A model generated the notes under the pieces. That model made no database searches, had not been told where the DNA came from, and worked only from the letters and a program-made list of their open reading frames with translations. Of a stretch of DNA of 64,000 nt, positions 1 through 9,500 are shown one piece after another. Location of the stretch: contig NZ_QUZZ01000002.1 in the NCBI RefSeq assembly GCF_003545695.1, positions 434,001-498,000 of the forward strand, read 5' to 3'. The stretch is from Taibaiella helva. GTDB lineage: Bacteria; Bacteroidota; Bacteroidia; Chitinophagales; Chitinophagaceae. Both the position numbers and the translations under genes were made by a program. Each line of letters opens with the position of its first letter. Positions within the stretch are counted from its first letter, which is position 1.

Positions 1-104
1 AAATCAATACCGCAGGCATTGCCGTAGGCCCATACATAATCCTCCTTCTGCGCGCTTGCTGTAAGGCAGCCTAAAAGCGCAAGCACCGGTATCAGTCGTT
101 TCAT
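1..104 (-). CDS. N-terminus of an exported protein (partial)
   Basis: An open frame reads from an ATG at 104 out of the left edge. The first 34 residues begin MKRLIPVLALLGCLTASAQ, a standard signal peptide with a basic n-region, leucine/alanine core and an Ala-x-Ala-Gln cleavage site. The mature part starts KEDYVWAYGNACGIDF, which resembles the start of long gliding/T9SS-type-B Bacteroidota proteins, but too little is visible for a family call. It lies 54 bases downstream of the SBBP protein gene on the same strand, separated from it by a GC-rich hairpin, so it may be a second gene of that unit or independently transcribed. Confidence 0.7.
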   Translation of the reverse strand, partial: MKRLIPVLALLGCLTASAQKEDYVWAYGNACGID

Positions 105-120
105 AAAAGCGGGATGAAGA

Positions 121-148
121 TTTCCCGGCGGCCTGCGCCGCCGGGAAA
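121..148 (-). terminator. Strong hairpin after the SBBP gene
   Basis: Perfect 12-bp stem (121-132 with 137-148) around a 4-base loop, placed 11 bases after the stop of the minus-strand gene at 159. No proper U-run follows, so it may be a terminator, an attenuator or an mRNA-stabilising stem before the next gene. Confidence 0.5.
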
Positions 149-158
149 GGGAATAAGA

Positions 159-3050
159 TTACTTTGAACGGGTCAGCTTCACGGTCTTCAGCAGGTGTCC
201 TTTGCTATCGGAAAGCTGCAGCAGGTATAGCCCTTCAGGATAAGCGCCGATGTCTATGGTGCTGGTCTCATCCATTTCCAGGAGCTTTCTGCCGTCGATG
301 CTGCTCAGCCTGATCTGCAGCTTCACCGGGCTGCTGATGTGCACGATCTTGCTCGAAGGATTAGGATACACTTGTATTTTATCTGCTATGGATTTAGACC
401 CGCCGATGCCCAGCGTAGGGACTTGCAACGCTGCAGAAGTGCCGCTGCAGCCGAAGACGTCGGTAACCTTAACGGTATAGTCACCCGTAGCGCTTACCGT
501 ATAGCTGGCGCTGGTGGCGCCGGCCAAAGGTTGACCATCCCGGTACCATTGGTAGCTGCTGAAAGTCCCCGTGGTTAAGGTGTTTCCGGTCTGGCTGATC
601 ACCGGTGCCGGCGCTGTCCTCACGGTTATGGTCCGCCATACGGTATCGGTGCCGCCGCAGGCTGCGATGGCCACAACACCTATGGTCCCGCCGCTGCCGT
701 TGGTGGTTACGGCAATGGTATCGGCAACACTGGCGCCGCTCCATCCCGCAGGAAGGATCCAGGTGTAGGAAGCCGCTCCGGGTGCTGCTTCTGTACGGAA
801 GCTGGCCGTTGTTGCGTCGGCGCACAACATAGTATCGCCGGTGATGGTACCGGGAAGGGCTATGCTACAGTCGCTGAATTTAGAAAGGAAGACATCGTGC
901 ATGCCGGCATTGGTATTGCCCGCGCTCCACAAGGGCTGATAGCTGTTGGGTGTAGTAACCTCGGCATTGGGGCCTGCAGAGTTGGCGATATAGATATTGC
1001 CGAAAGCGTCGCAGCTGATGTCGCCACCGGCGCTGTTGGGACCATAGAAGCTGATGTATCCGCCGATCTGTGCGCCGCCGGCCCCGCCGAAATAAGTGCC
1101 CCAGAGCCTGTTGCCCGAAGTGTTCAGCTTGGCCAGGAAGACGGTGTATCCGCCCGAAAGAATATCCTCCTGGTAAGCGCCGGGCGTGCTGATCCCGTCA
1201 GGGCTGTTGGTGAAGCCATACAGCACCACGTTGCCGGTTGCATCGCGACCGAGGATGCCGCCCCTGTAATTGTACCATTCTTCTCCTTCGCCGCCGTAAT
1301 AGGTAGCCCATTGGCGGGCGCCGCTGCTGTTGAATTTAGCGACGAAGAAATCGTTGCCGCCGGCCAGCGTATCCTGGAAACTGTTGGGGCTGCTGATGCC
1401 CGTAGCGCTTTTGGTCATGCCTGCGAGGAACACATTGTCATCGGCATCGGTGACCACGCTTCCGCCCATTTCGGTGCTTTCGCCACCGTAATAGGTAGCC
1501 CAGAGCAGCTGGCCCTGGCTGTCGAACTTAGCCAGGTAGGCATCGTCAGTGCCGCTGAGCGTTGTCTGGAAGCTACCGGGCGTGGCAATGCCGGTAAGGC
1601 TTTCGGTACGCCCGGAGAGATAGACATTTCCGGCGGCATCACACGCCAACGGATCAAAACCAACATAATTCTGCTCACTGCCTTCGCCGCCGAAGAACGT
1701 ACCCCAGAGCCGGTTGCCGGCACTGTCGTACTTCATCAGGAAAGCGTCCATGCCTCCGGTAACGGTATCCTTGTAAGTTCCGGGCGTGCCGAACACCGCA
1801 TTCTGCCCCGAATAGGCATTGCCGGTGAGGTACAGGTTACCGGAAAGATCGCATTGGATCGCCGCTGTACGGTAAAGAAATTCGATATAGCCGGGCAGGC
1901 CCCTGGTCCAGCTGAGCTGTCCGGCGCCGTTGAACTTGGCGATCATCGTATCGGCCATAATAAAGATGTTGCCATAGGGATCGCAGCTGAGATTGGGTAC
2001 GTCGCGGGGATACAGGGTATAGGAAGAATGGCCGAAGTGCGTACCCCATTGCCGTTGTCCCGTGCTGTCAAACTTGACCAGGAAGGGGCTGTTGTCGCCC
2101 TCTGCTACCTGGCGGGTAGTCTGGTAAGCGCCGGTGGTTACAATATTGATTGCAGCGCTGCCCTGCATAGTCGCAAAGGACATATACACGTTACCATCCG
2201 GATCGGTAGCCAGGCTGGGGTTGAAATCGTCGCTGGTGCCGCCGTAGAAGGTGCCCCATTCCAATGTTGGGTCGATGGTGAGCGTGCCGCTGTGCGTTGC
2301 GGTCCGGAAACGGAGCTCTTTCTTGTCCAGCACAAAAGAAGAGGCGATTGCGACACCTTTGTCCGTATAGCTTCGGGGCGCGCTTTCCGATACGCGGCCC
2401 ATGGGTGTCGTTGCCGTAAGGCTCCCGTCCCGGTTAAGCTGTAAAGCAGTAGCTCCGTCATATTGCAGGCGGATGTCCGATACCTTGCCACCGGGCCGTA
2501 CCACGAAATCGTGTTCCAGCTTGCCTTCGGCATTGAAGTAAAACACCCAGTCGATATGGGGATAAACATCTTTATAGATGACCTTTTTATAGGTATGCGC
2601 ACGTTGCAGCATAGTGCCATTGAGGTACTGTTCAAAATAGGCTTGCGGCGCTTCTTTGATCATCACAGCATGGGTATTGGCATGTAGCAGCGTAACATCC
2701 ATGCGATACATATCGATCAGGCGGGACGCTGCATCTTTACCATCCTTCGTTGCCTCCCGTGCTGCGGCCCATTGGTAGTGGATCGCAGCGTCGCCGAAAA
2801 AGACATTGACCCCGTCCCCTTTGACCTGGAAGTCCACATCGGGCCTGGGTTTCCCGGCCTGGTCCGTTATCTGTCCTGCATTTTCGATGAAGCCTTCATG
2901 GCTGCGGATATTGTATTCCGGCGTTACCGGGGATGCGCCCGGGGCTAAGGTTGGATTGAGCCGGTAGCTCCGGCTGGCGCCGGTCCTGGCCTGGCCCTGC
3001 GCGGCAACCAGCATGATACCGGCTAATAGGGTAACTACTTTTTTGTTCAT
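159..3050 (-). CDS. Secreted SBBP-repeat beta-propeller protein with T9SS sorting domain
   Basis: 963 residues. A signal peptide (MNKKVVTLLAGIMLVAAQG, about residues 1-21) is followed by an N-terminal domain of the type found before SBBP repeats (about 45-265). Then come about seven propeller strands of the form LWGTYFGG...D..GN.Y..G (about 265-725), an Ig/PKD-like stretch (about 735-870) and a C-terminal YPNPSS sorting domain (about 895-963). By family knowledge such proteins are exported through the T9SS and attached to or released from the surface; ligand and function are unknown. It is transcribed divergently from the sensor kinase at 3147, and an inverted repeat lies in the shared upstream region. 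Start chosen because it gives the signal peptide directly. Confidence 0.88.
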   Translation of the reverse strand: MNKKVVTLLAGIMLVAAQGQARTGASRSYRLNPTLAPGASPVTPEYNIRSHEGFIENAGQITDQAGKPRPDVDFQVKGDGVNVFFGDAAIHYQWAAAREATKDGKDAASRLIDMYRMDVTLLHANTHAVMIKEAPQAYFEQYLNGTMLQRAHTYKKVIYKDVYPHIDWVFYFNAEGKLEHDFVVRPGGKVSDIRLQYDGATALQLNRDGSLTATTPMGRVSESAPRSYTDKGVAIASSFVLDKKELRFRTATHSGTLTIDPTLEWGTFYGGTSDDFNPSLATDPDGNVYMSFATMQGSAAINIVTTGAYQTTRQVAEGDNSPFLVKFDSTGQRQWGTHFGHSSYTLYPRDVPNLSCDPYGNIFIMADTMIAKFNGAGQLSWTRGLPGYIEFLYRTAAIQCDLSGNLYLTGNAYSGQNAVFGTPGTYKDTVTGGMDAFLMKYDSAGNRLWGTFFGGEGSEQNYVGFDPLACDAAGNVYLSGRTESLTGIATPGSFQTTLSGTDDAYLAKFDSQGQLLWATYYGGESTEMGGSVVTDADDNVFLAGMTKSATGISSPNSFQDTLAGGNDFFVAKFNSSGARQWATYYGGEGEEWYNYRGGILGRDATGNVVLYGFTNSPDGISTPGAYQEDILSGGYTVFLAKLNTSGNRLWGTYFGGAGGAQIGGYISFYGPNSAGGDISCDAFGNIYIANSAGPNAEVTTPNSYQPLWSAGNTNAGMHDVFLSKFSDCSIALPGTITGDTMLCADATTASFRTEAAPGAASYTWILPAGWSGASVADTIAVTTNGSGGTIGVVAIAACGGTDTVWRTITVRTAPAPVISQTGNTLTTGTFSSYQWYRDGQPLAGATSASYTVSATGDYTVKVTDVFGCSGTSAALQVPTLGIGGSKSIADKIQVYPNPSSKIVHISSPVKLQIRLSSIDGRKLLEMDETSTIDIGAYPEGLYLLQLSDSKGHLLKTVKLTRSK

Positions 3051-3087
3051 AATTTGCTACTTTTATGCCTGCTGTAAAAAATGTTTT

Positions 3088-3120
3088 ATTCGTTCTGTTA
3101 CTACTTGACAAAGAACGAAT
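3088..3120. promoter_or_regulatory. Operator-like inverted repeat in a divergent promoter region
   Basis: Perfect 9-bp arms (attcgttct at 3088-3096, agaacgaat at 3112-3120) separated by 15 bases, between the divergent SBBP gene and the TPR kinase gene. Position and symmetry suit a regulator site; which protein binds it is unknown. Confidence 0.4.
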
Positions 3121-3146
3121 GTTTAACCACCAGGAAAAGAGAGTGA

Positions 3147-5153
3147 ATGATCTATAATTTATTTCCCAATACGTTTTTCCGGCGGCTTTTTCCTACTCTG
3201 AAATTTCTTTCCCTTTTCCGGTTTACCGGAAAAGTGTGCTTGCTGACGGGCCTCTCTGCCTGGCTTTCTCTTGCTGAAGCCGCCGGCCGGGAGCCGGGAC
3301 AGAAGGCGATTACCGCAATGGTCGACTCCGCCGGGGGCCTTGTCAATGCCAGGCCCGAAGCTGCGCTGCAGCTTTATCGCCGGGCTTTTGACCTGGCTAT
3401 TGAGGAGCGCCTGGCTGTGGAGGCAATGGATGCTTTCAGTCATGTGATTACCTTTTATAACAATACCGGCCGTTATGATGAAGCGCTGGCCGAAACCCGG
3501 CGGGTGGAAAATATTGCTGCCTCGCTGAAGCTGTATGAGCTGTCTATGGCCGTATACAACAGCCTGGCCAATCGCTTTCAGCGAAAGGGTATGTATGATT
3601 CCGCCATGCACTATTACTATTCGGCCATCGCCCTGGCCGAGCGGCATAAGACCAGCAACGAAGCTATTTTGCCTACTTTATATACCAACCTGAGCGGTGT
3701 GCTGGACATAACCGGCGGCGATGAAAAAAGTATTTTTTACCTCCGTAAAGCGGAAGCCATCGCCAGGAACATCCGGCACGATCACCTGCTGGCCCTTATC
3801 CTGATCAATAAGGGCAATACTTTCAGCAACCTGGGCCAGATCGACTCCAGCACGAGAAACCTGAAAGAGGCGCTGACCATCGCCCGGCGGAAACATTTCC
3901 TGCAATGGCAGCACCTGGCGCTCAGCAACCTGGCCGGCAACTGCAATGAGCTGGGGCAATACAGGGAAGCGATCGTGTACCTGGAGGAAGCGCTGAGCCT
4001 CAGGGGAGAGGTGGATCCCAACTACCGCAACACCAATCTTTCGTTAATGGGCAGAGCGCAGATGGCATTGGGCAAGTATCAGCTGGCCAAACAATACCTG
4101 CTGCAATCGCTACAGATGGCGGAGACAATGAACATTGCAAGGGGCATTACGCAGGGGCACCAGCTCTTAGCTGATCTCTATGCCCGGCAGGGCCGTTTTA
4201 AAGAAGCCTATCATCACCAGCAGGTTTACCAGCTGATGAAAGACAGCACCGAAGGAAAGGAAACCCGCTATAACGTCAACCAGCTGGAAGTCCGCTACCG
4301 CACAGCGCAGAAGGACAAGGAGATCGTGCAAAAGGCCCTGCAGATCAGCAGGCAGAAGACGCAGATCAAGCAGCGCAACCTGTGGATACTCGGCATCTCG
4401 GCAGGTTCGCTGCTGCTGGCGGTAATGGCGGCGCTGCTGTACAGCCTGTACCGCAGCAGCTGGCACCAGAAGCGTTTTCAGGAAGAAAAGCTGCGTAGCC
4501 TGGAGCAGGAGCAGGAAATAGGCCAGCTGAAAGCCATGATGCAGGGCGAAGAAAAAGAACGCATCCGTATTGCGCAGGACCTGCACGACGGCATCGGGGG
4601 CATGCTGGCTTCCATTAAAATGAACCTGAACGCGATCGGCGACGAGCGATCCGAGCTGCAGGCGCTGCCCGGCTTTAGCAAAGTATCGGCTATGCTGGCC
4701 GACACTACCAGGGAAGTACGCAAGACAGCGCATAACCTGATACCAGATGCGCTTACCCGGCAAAGCCTGAGGGAGGCGCTGCTGCTGTATTGCGAGAACA
4801 ACAGCAACAGCCAGCTGCGGGTAGACCTGCAATATGACGTGGCGGAATCCTGCAGCAAGGCGGCGGAGCTGTTTGTTTACCGTATCGTTCAGGAGCTGGT
4901 GCAGAATATAGTAAAGCATGCCCGGGCCAGCTATGCCGTGATCCAACTCATGCTGCACGATGGCCGTCTTAGCATAATAGTTGAAGACAATGGCAAGGGC
5001 TTCGACAGCGGTGTGCCAACTAAAGGCGCCGGCCTGCTTAACCTCAGGGGAAGGGTAGAGACGCTGCAGGGTTATATTTCCATTGCCTCCCGGCCGGGCA
5101 GCGGGACCACTGCTCATATCGAATTTGAATTCAGTAAGCTTAAAAATCTCTGA
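3147..5153 (+). CDS. TPR-containing sensor histidine kinase (NarX/LuxR-type output)
   Basis: 668 residues. An N-terminal hydrophobic stretch is followed by a long tetratricopeptide array (about residues 60-390, with repeats such as YDSAMHYYYSAIALAE and GRFKEAYHHQQVY). A single membrane segment (about 411-433) and a short coiled coil come next. The HisKA_3 dimerisation domain carries the phospho-acceptor motif DLHDGIGG (about 477), and a HATPase_c domain follows (N box ELVQNIVKHA, G1 box VEDNGKGF, G2 region GLLNLRGRVE). By family knowledge it autophosphorylates on the His of DLHDG and passes phosphate to the adjacent regulator, whose gene begins 8 bases downstream. The TPR region faces the periplasm by topology and probably senses a protein partner. 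The signal is unknown. Confidence 0.92.
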   Translation: MIYNLFPNTFFRRLFPTLKFLSLFRFTGKVCLLTGLSAWLSLAEAAGREPGQKAITAMVDSAGGLVNARPEAALQLYRRAFDLAIEERLAVEAMDAFSHVITFYNNTGRYDEALAETRRVENIAASLKLYELSMAVYNSLANRFQRKGMYDSAMHYYYSAIALAERHKTSNEAILPTLYTNLSGVLDITGGDEKSIFYLRKAEAIARNIRHDHLLALILINKGNTFSNLGQIDSSTRNLKEALTIARRKHFLQWQHLALSNLAGNCNELGQYREAIVYLEEALSLRGEVDPNYRNTNLSLMGRAQMALGKYQLAKQYLLQSLQMAETMNIARGITQGHQLLADLYARQGRFKEAYHHQQVYQLMKDSTEGKETRYNVNQLEVRYRTAQKDKEIVQKALQISRQKTQIKQRNLWILGISAGSLLLAVMAALLYSLYRSSWHQKRFQEEKLRSLEQEQEIGQLKAMMQGEEKERIRIAQDLHDGIGGMLASIKMNLNAIGDERSELQALPGFSKVSAMLADTTREVRKTAHNLIPDALTRQSLREALLLYCENNSNSQLRVDLQYDVAESCSKAAELFVYRIVQELVQNIVKHARASYAVIQLMLHDGRLSIIVEDNGKGFDSGVPTKGAGLLNLRGRVETLQGYISIASRPGSGTTAHIEFEFSKLKNL

Positions 5154-5161
5154 CGGTATCC

Positions 5162-5800
5162 ATGAGTATCCACATCGCCATTGCCGACGATCACCCTATG
5201 ATTATTGATGGGTTGCAGAATATATTGCCCAATTATCCCGATATCATACTGAAGGGAAGCTATAAAAGCGGGAATGCGCTGCTGGAAGGCATGGAAAATA
5301 CAAGGCCCGATGTACTGCTGCTGGATATACAGATGCCCGACCTTACCGGCGATGAGCTGGCGCCCCTGCTGCTGAAACGCTATCCTGAGCTCAGGATACT
5401 GGTGCTGACCAATTTTGACAGCGCCCTTTATGCCAACAACATGTTCAAGCGCGGCGCGCACGGCTACCTGCTGAAGACCGCCGAGAACAGCACGCTGGTA
5501 GAGGCGATCAGAACGGTGTATGAAGGTGGACAGTATCTGCAGGAGAGCATGAAAGAAAAGATCAGGCAAATGAGCATCCGGGACAAGAAGGCTTCGTTTT
5601 CCAAATCGACCCTCACGCCGAGAGAGCTGGAGATCCTGCAGCTGATCGTAAACGGCTACAGCGCACCCCAGATCGCCGAGCAGTGCTTCCTCAGCCTGCG
5701 CACTGTGGTGAATTACCGCACCAGCATCATGCTCAAGCTGGATGTCAACAATACGGCTATGCTGGTGAAGAAGGCGCTGACCACGGGACTGGCCGAATAG
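5162..5800 (+). CDS. NarL/FixJ-family response regulator
   Basis: 212 residues, the cognate partner of the upstream kinase (8-base gap, same operon). The receiver domain (about 1-120) shows the acidic pair in IADDHP, the phospho-acceptor Asp in LLLDIQMPDLTG, the Thr switch in LVLTNF and the Lys in LLKTAENS. A linker leads to a LuxR-type helix-turn-helix (about 145-210: LTPRELEILQLIVNGYSAPQ and following recognition helix). Expected role is phosphorylation-dependent DNA binding. Candidate targets include the divergent SBBP gene with the 3088-3120 dyad and its own operon, but that is inference from position. Confidence 0.93.
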   Translation: MSIHIAIADDHPMIIDGLQNILPNYPDIILKGSYKSGNALLEGMENTRPDVLLLDIQMPDLTGDELAPLLLKRYPELRILVLTNFDSALYANNMFKRGAHGYLLKTAENSTLVEAIRTVYEGGQYLQESMKEKIRQMSIRDKKASFSKSTLTPRELEILQLIVNGYSAPQIAEQCFLSLRTVVNYRTSIMLKLDVNNTAMLVKKALTTGLAE

Positions 5801-6523
5801 CTACCGGGCCGAAAAGGCCTGCCCATCCTGTGTTTAGGTTAGTTCCTGCCCCGGACAGGAAGAAAGCCCTTATGGACCCGAAAGCGTTGCCGGACGCCGG
5901 TATCCTTACCCCGTCCGGGTTTGACCAGGAAAAGGCCAAGGTACTGGCGGGTTAGGCCGTTGTTGCTCTTATTTCTAAAGCCTTGCTTTTTCAGGCTGGT
6001 GGTTTTCCCTGAATGAAAGGCTGGAAGGGCTATGCCTGTAATAAAAATGCTACGTTCCGGTTGGGTTAAGCATAATTATTTCGCTTAACTGTAATGCAAG
6101 CGCTTATCAGTCAGGCAGCTTTGCTTTGAGCCTTGCTGGTCTTCATATCCGGTAATAAATTACTACGGTTACTTTCTGATGTACTGGTATTTCTTAATAA
6201 GAAAACAGCTAAGTTTGCCCGGTTATTGAGTAATAACCACCGAACCAAACCAAACCAAACAACGTCTCAGCCACCGCAATCAGCGAATTATTTCCGGCAA
6301 TGAGCTACCGAACTTCAGCCATGAGGTAGAGGGGGCCTTATTGCTTCAAGTGATTTACCAGGGCATGCGCCCGGGTGAATGCAGGGTACCTTTGTGCGCA
6401 AATCTTTGTGTGTATAGGAGATGGAATATCCTGTGCTGTTTTGGAAGTGGTGTGCTGAGGTGGAATAAAAGATATTGATTTAGCCCCGAGCTTTTATTTT
6501 TCACCAAAAACCAATCCAAATCT
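5801..6523. other. 723-bp intergenic region without a convincing gene
   Basis: No frame here shows a start with coding character. It holds three tandem ccaaa units near 6244-6260 and a possible promoter word at 6387. The region before the next ATG is A/T- and C-rich (caccaaaaaccaatccaaatct), as is common in Bacteroidota leaders without a Shine-Dalgarno sequence. Confidence 0.5.
6387..6394 (+). promoter_or_regulatory. Possible -7 element upstream of the repeat protein
   Basis: TACCTTTG matches the Bacteroidota -7 consensus TAnnTTTG and would give a leader of about 120 bases for the gene at 6524. No clear -33 TTG is visible, so this is tentative. Confidence 0.3.
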
Positions 6524-9500
6524 ATGAGCAATTTTCTACGCGGCTTAGCTTTAAACGCGCTGTTGTCGTGCGGAGCCCTGCTCCCGGCACAGCTGGCCTA
6601 TGCGCAATGTACAGCGCCGACTTCAACAGTGGTCAACAATACCAATTGCAGCACGGCTAATGGTAAGATCACTTTTACCGGCCCCACACCTGTTGCCAAC
6701 TACCAGTTCAGCATTGATGGCGGGGTTACCTTCGGCACACCTGGTCAAACCGTGTTCAACGGGCTCTTCGGCGGCTCTTATCCTACGGTGTCCAAGCTCA
6801 TCGCCACGGGCTGTGTATCGGCTGCAACCAACAAGACGATTACGAATCCCGCCGTACCCGCCAACCCGGCCTCGACCGTGGTAAACAACACGAATTGCCT
6901 TACACCCAATGGCAGCCTTACGTTTACGGCGCCCACACCTTTGGCCAACTACCAGTTCAGCGTTGACGGCGGTACAACCTTCGGGCCGGCAGGTACCGTT
7001 TCCTTTCCCGGCTTATCCGGCGGCACCTATCCTACGGTGGTCCGTAGTGTAGCGACCAGCTGTGTTTCAGCCATCACCTCCAAAACCGTTGCCAACCCGG
7101 TAATAGCGGCGCCGGTATCTACCGTAACGGCGGCTACGAATTGTATCACGCCCAACGGTACGATCACCTTTACGGCACAAGCCGGTGCGGTCTTCAGCAT
7201 TGACGGCGGCACTTCTTTCGGAACGATAGGACAGACCGTGTTTCCTAACCTGAGCCCGGGTACTTATGCTACCCGCGCTAAAGTAACCGCTACCGGATGT
7301 CTTTCGGCCGTGGTCAACAAAACGGTTGCTGCGCCTACCGTCGCCAACCCGGTGTCGACCGTCGTTAATGTAACCAATTGTGTTGCCCCTAACGGCAGCA
7401 TTACGTTTACAGGCCCTACGCCATTGGCCAGCTACCAGTTCAGCACCGACGGCGGATCCACCTTCGGTACGGCGGGGCAGGCGGCCTTCACAGGCCTTGC
7501 GGCAGCTGCTTATCCTACTGTGGCCAAGCTGGTCTCTTCCGGCTGTGTCTCTGCTACGGTAAATAAGACGGTAGCCAGCCAGGCGGTAGCCACGCCCGTT
7601 TCTACCGTAACGAATGTTACCAATTGTACCACGCCTAACGGCCGGATCACCTTTACCGGTCCAACGCCCCTGGCCAATTACCGTTTCAGTGTCGATGGCG
7701 GCGCTACCTTCGGTACGCCGGGGCAGACCATATTCCCCAACCTTGCTGCAGGCACCTACAGCACCGTTGCCCAGCTGGTTTCCTCCGGCTGTGTTTCGCC
7801 TACGCCTGCTGCAAAAATCATTGCCAATCCCGCGGTAGCGGCGCCTGTCTCTACGGTCGCGACCAGCAGCTGCTCTTCGGCTACAGGATCCATTACCTTT
7901 ACCGGGCCTACACCGCTGGCCAGCTTTTCCTTCAGTGTTGATGGCGGCGCCACCTTCGGTACTGCAGGACAAGCAACATTCAACAACCTGCCGGCGGGTA
8001 CATATGTTACGAAGAGCCGTTCTGCAGCAGGCTGTATTTCGGCAGCTTCAGTCAATAAGGTGATCACCAATACTGTAACCGCTGTACCTGCTACAGCAGC
8101 CGGCACCAATCCCACGAATTGTAATACACCTAACGGCGCCATTAATTTTACCGGTCCCACTGCACTGGCCAACTATGAGTTCAGCATCGATGGCGGCGCT
8201 ACCTTCGGCGCTGCGGGTGTAACCAACTTTCCCAACCTTGCAGCAGATGTCTATGCCACCAAAGCCCGGTCGGTGATCACGGGCTGCGTATCGGCAACGG
8301 TTAATAAAACCTTGACCAACCCGGTTGTTACGGTACCTACCGCTACAAAGACAGATGTAACGGATTGCAGCGCCCCCGACGGCTCGATCACGTTCTCCGG
8401 TCCGACGCCTATAGGCAACTATCAATACAGCATCGACGGCGGCGCTACCTATGGCTTTGTTGGCCAGGTGTTTTTCGGTACGCTGCCTGCGGGCCTGTAC
8501 AGCCCTGTATGCCGGCTCGTATCGACCGGTTGCGTATCCAACCCTGCCGCTAACCTCAATATTCTCCGCCCGGCCCGTGCCGGCGCCGATAAGGCGATCT
8601 GCCAGTACCAGCCCGCGATTATGACAGCGGCTGCCCTGGCCGGCGCTACCTGGGACGCGCTGCCGGGCAACCCCGCAGCGACGACCTTCGTTAATGCTGC
8701 CGCGCCCGGCACCCGCATCAATGGCTTTACTGCTGTGGGCACCTACCAGTTTGCCTGGGGCACTGCCGCCTGTAAGGATACGGTGGCCGTTGTTGTAGAC
8801 GATTGCCTCAGCCCGCTGATCAACAATACCAGCGCCTTCCTGTACCAATCCGTAGCCGGCTCGGCAACCGATATTATCGCTGTGAACATTGGTACCGGTG
8901 CACAATCGACCTTGTATACAGATGTGAATGGCTCTGCAGGGAACATCAATGCTGTAGGCTACAATGTTACCGATGGTGAAATATGGGGCAGCGTGGTGAA
9001 CGGCACCGGCCTGGCGCTGACCGGCGACAGCATCGCCCGCATCGGGGAAGATGGCATTCCGCATTATTACGTGGTACCGGGGCTATACAGCGGCGGTTAC
9101 AACGTGGGCACCGTAGACAACGATGGTGTGCTTTACCTGTATTCCTCCAACCAGACCCAGATCTTCAGGGTGGATGTCAATCCCACTTCTCCTACCTTTC
9201 TCACGCTCCTGGCGCCTGTGCTGAACACTACAGCCATGAACATCGCCGACTGGGCCTTTAATCCCATCGATGGGCTGCTGTATGGTGTAGGCAATGCTTC
9301 GCCGCACGTGCTGTACCGCATCAACCCGGTTACCGGCGCAGCCACCAGTGTAGGCAACGTGACGGGCAATGCTGCTTTTACCGCAGGCTCTTTCGGTGCA
9401 GCCTATATGGATGCCTCAGGCAACCTGTATGTAGGCGACAATACTGCTGGCGGCGTGTTCAAAATCAATACGGTGCATAATGTTACCGGCAATACCACGG

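Noticed and set aside
897-2444. 515-codon open frame on the plus strand
   Set aside because: Antisense to the well-supported SBBP gene; Gly/Ala/Val-rich composition with no motif, a shadow of GC-rich repeats.
5683-5955. 90-codon frame overlapping the response regulator end
   Set aside because: Out of frame with the regulator, and low-quality composition after it.
6620-8575. CRISPR-like regular spacing
   Set aside because: Units of about 240 bp, diverged and in frame with a protein; no short identical repeats with unique spacers, and no cas genes.
7067-9064. Two long minus-strand frames
   Set aside because: They mirror the tandem repeats of the 6524 gene; repeated DNA keeps false frames open.
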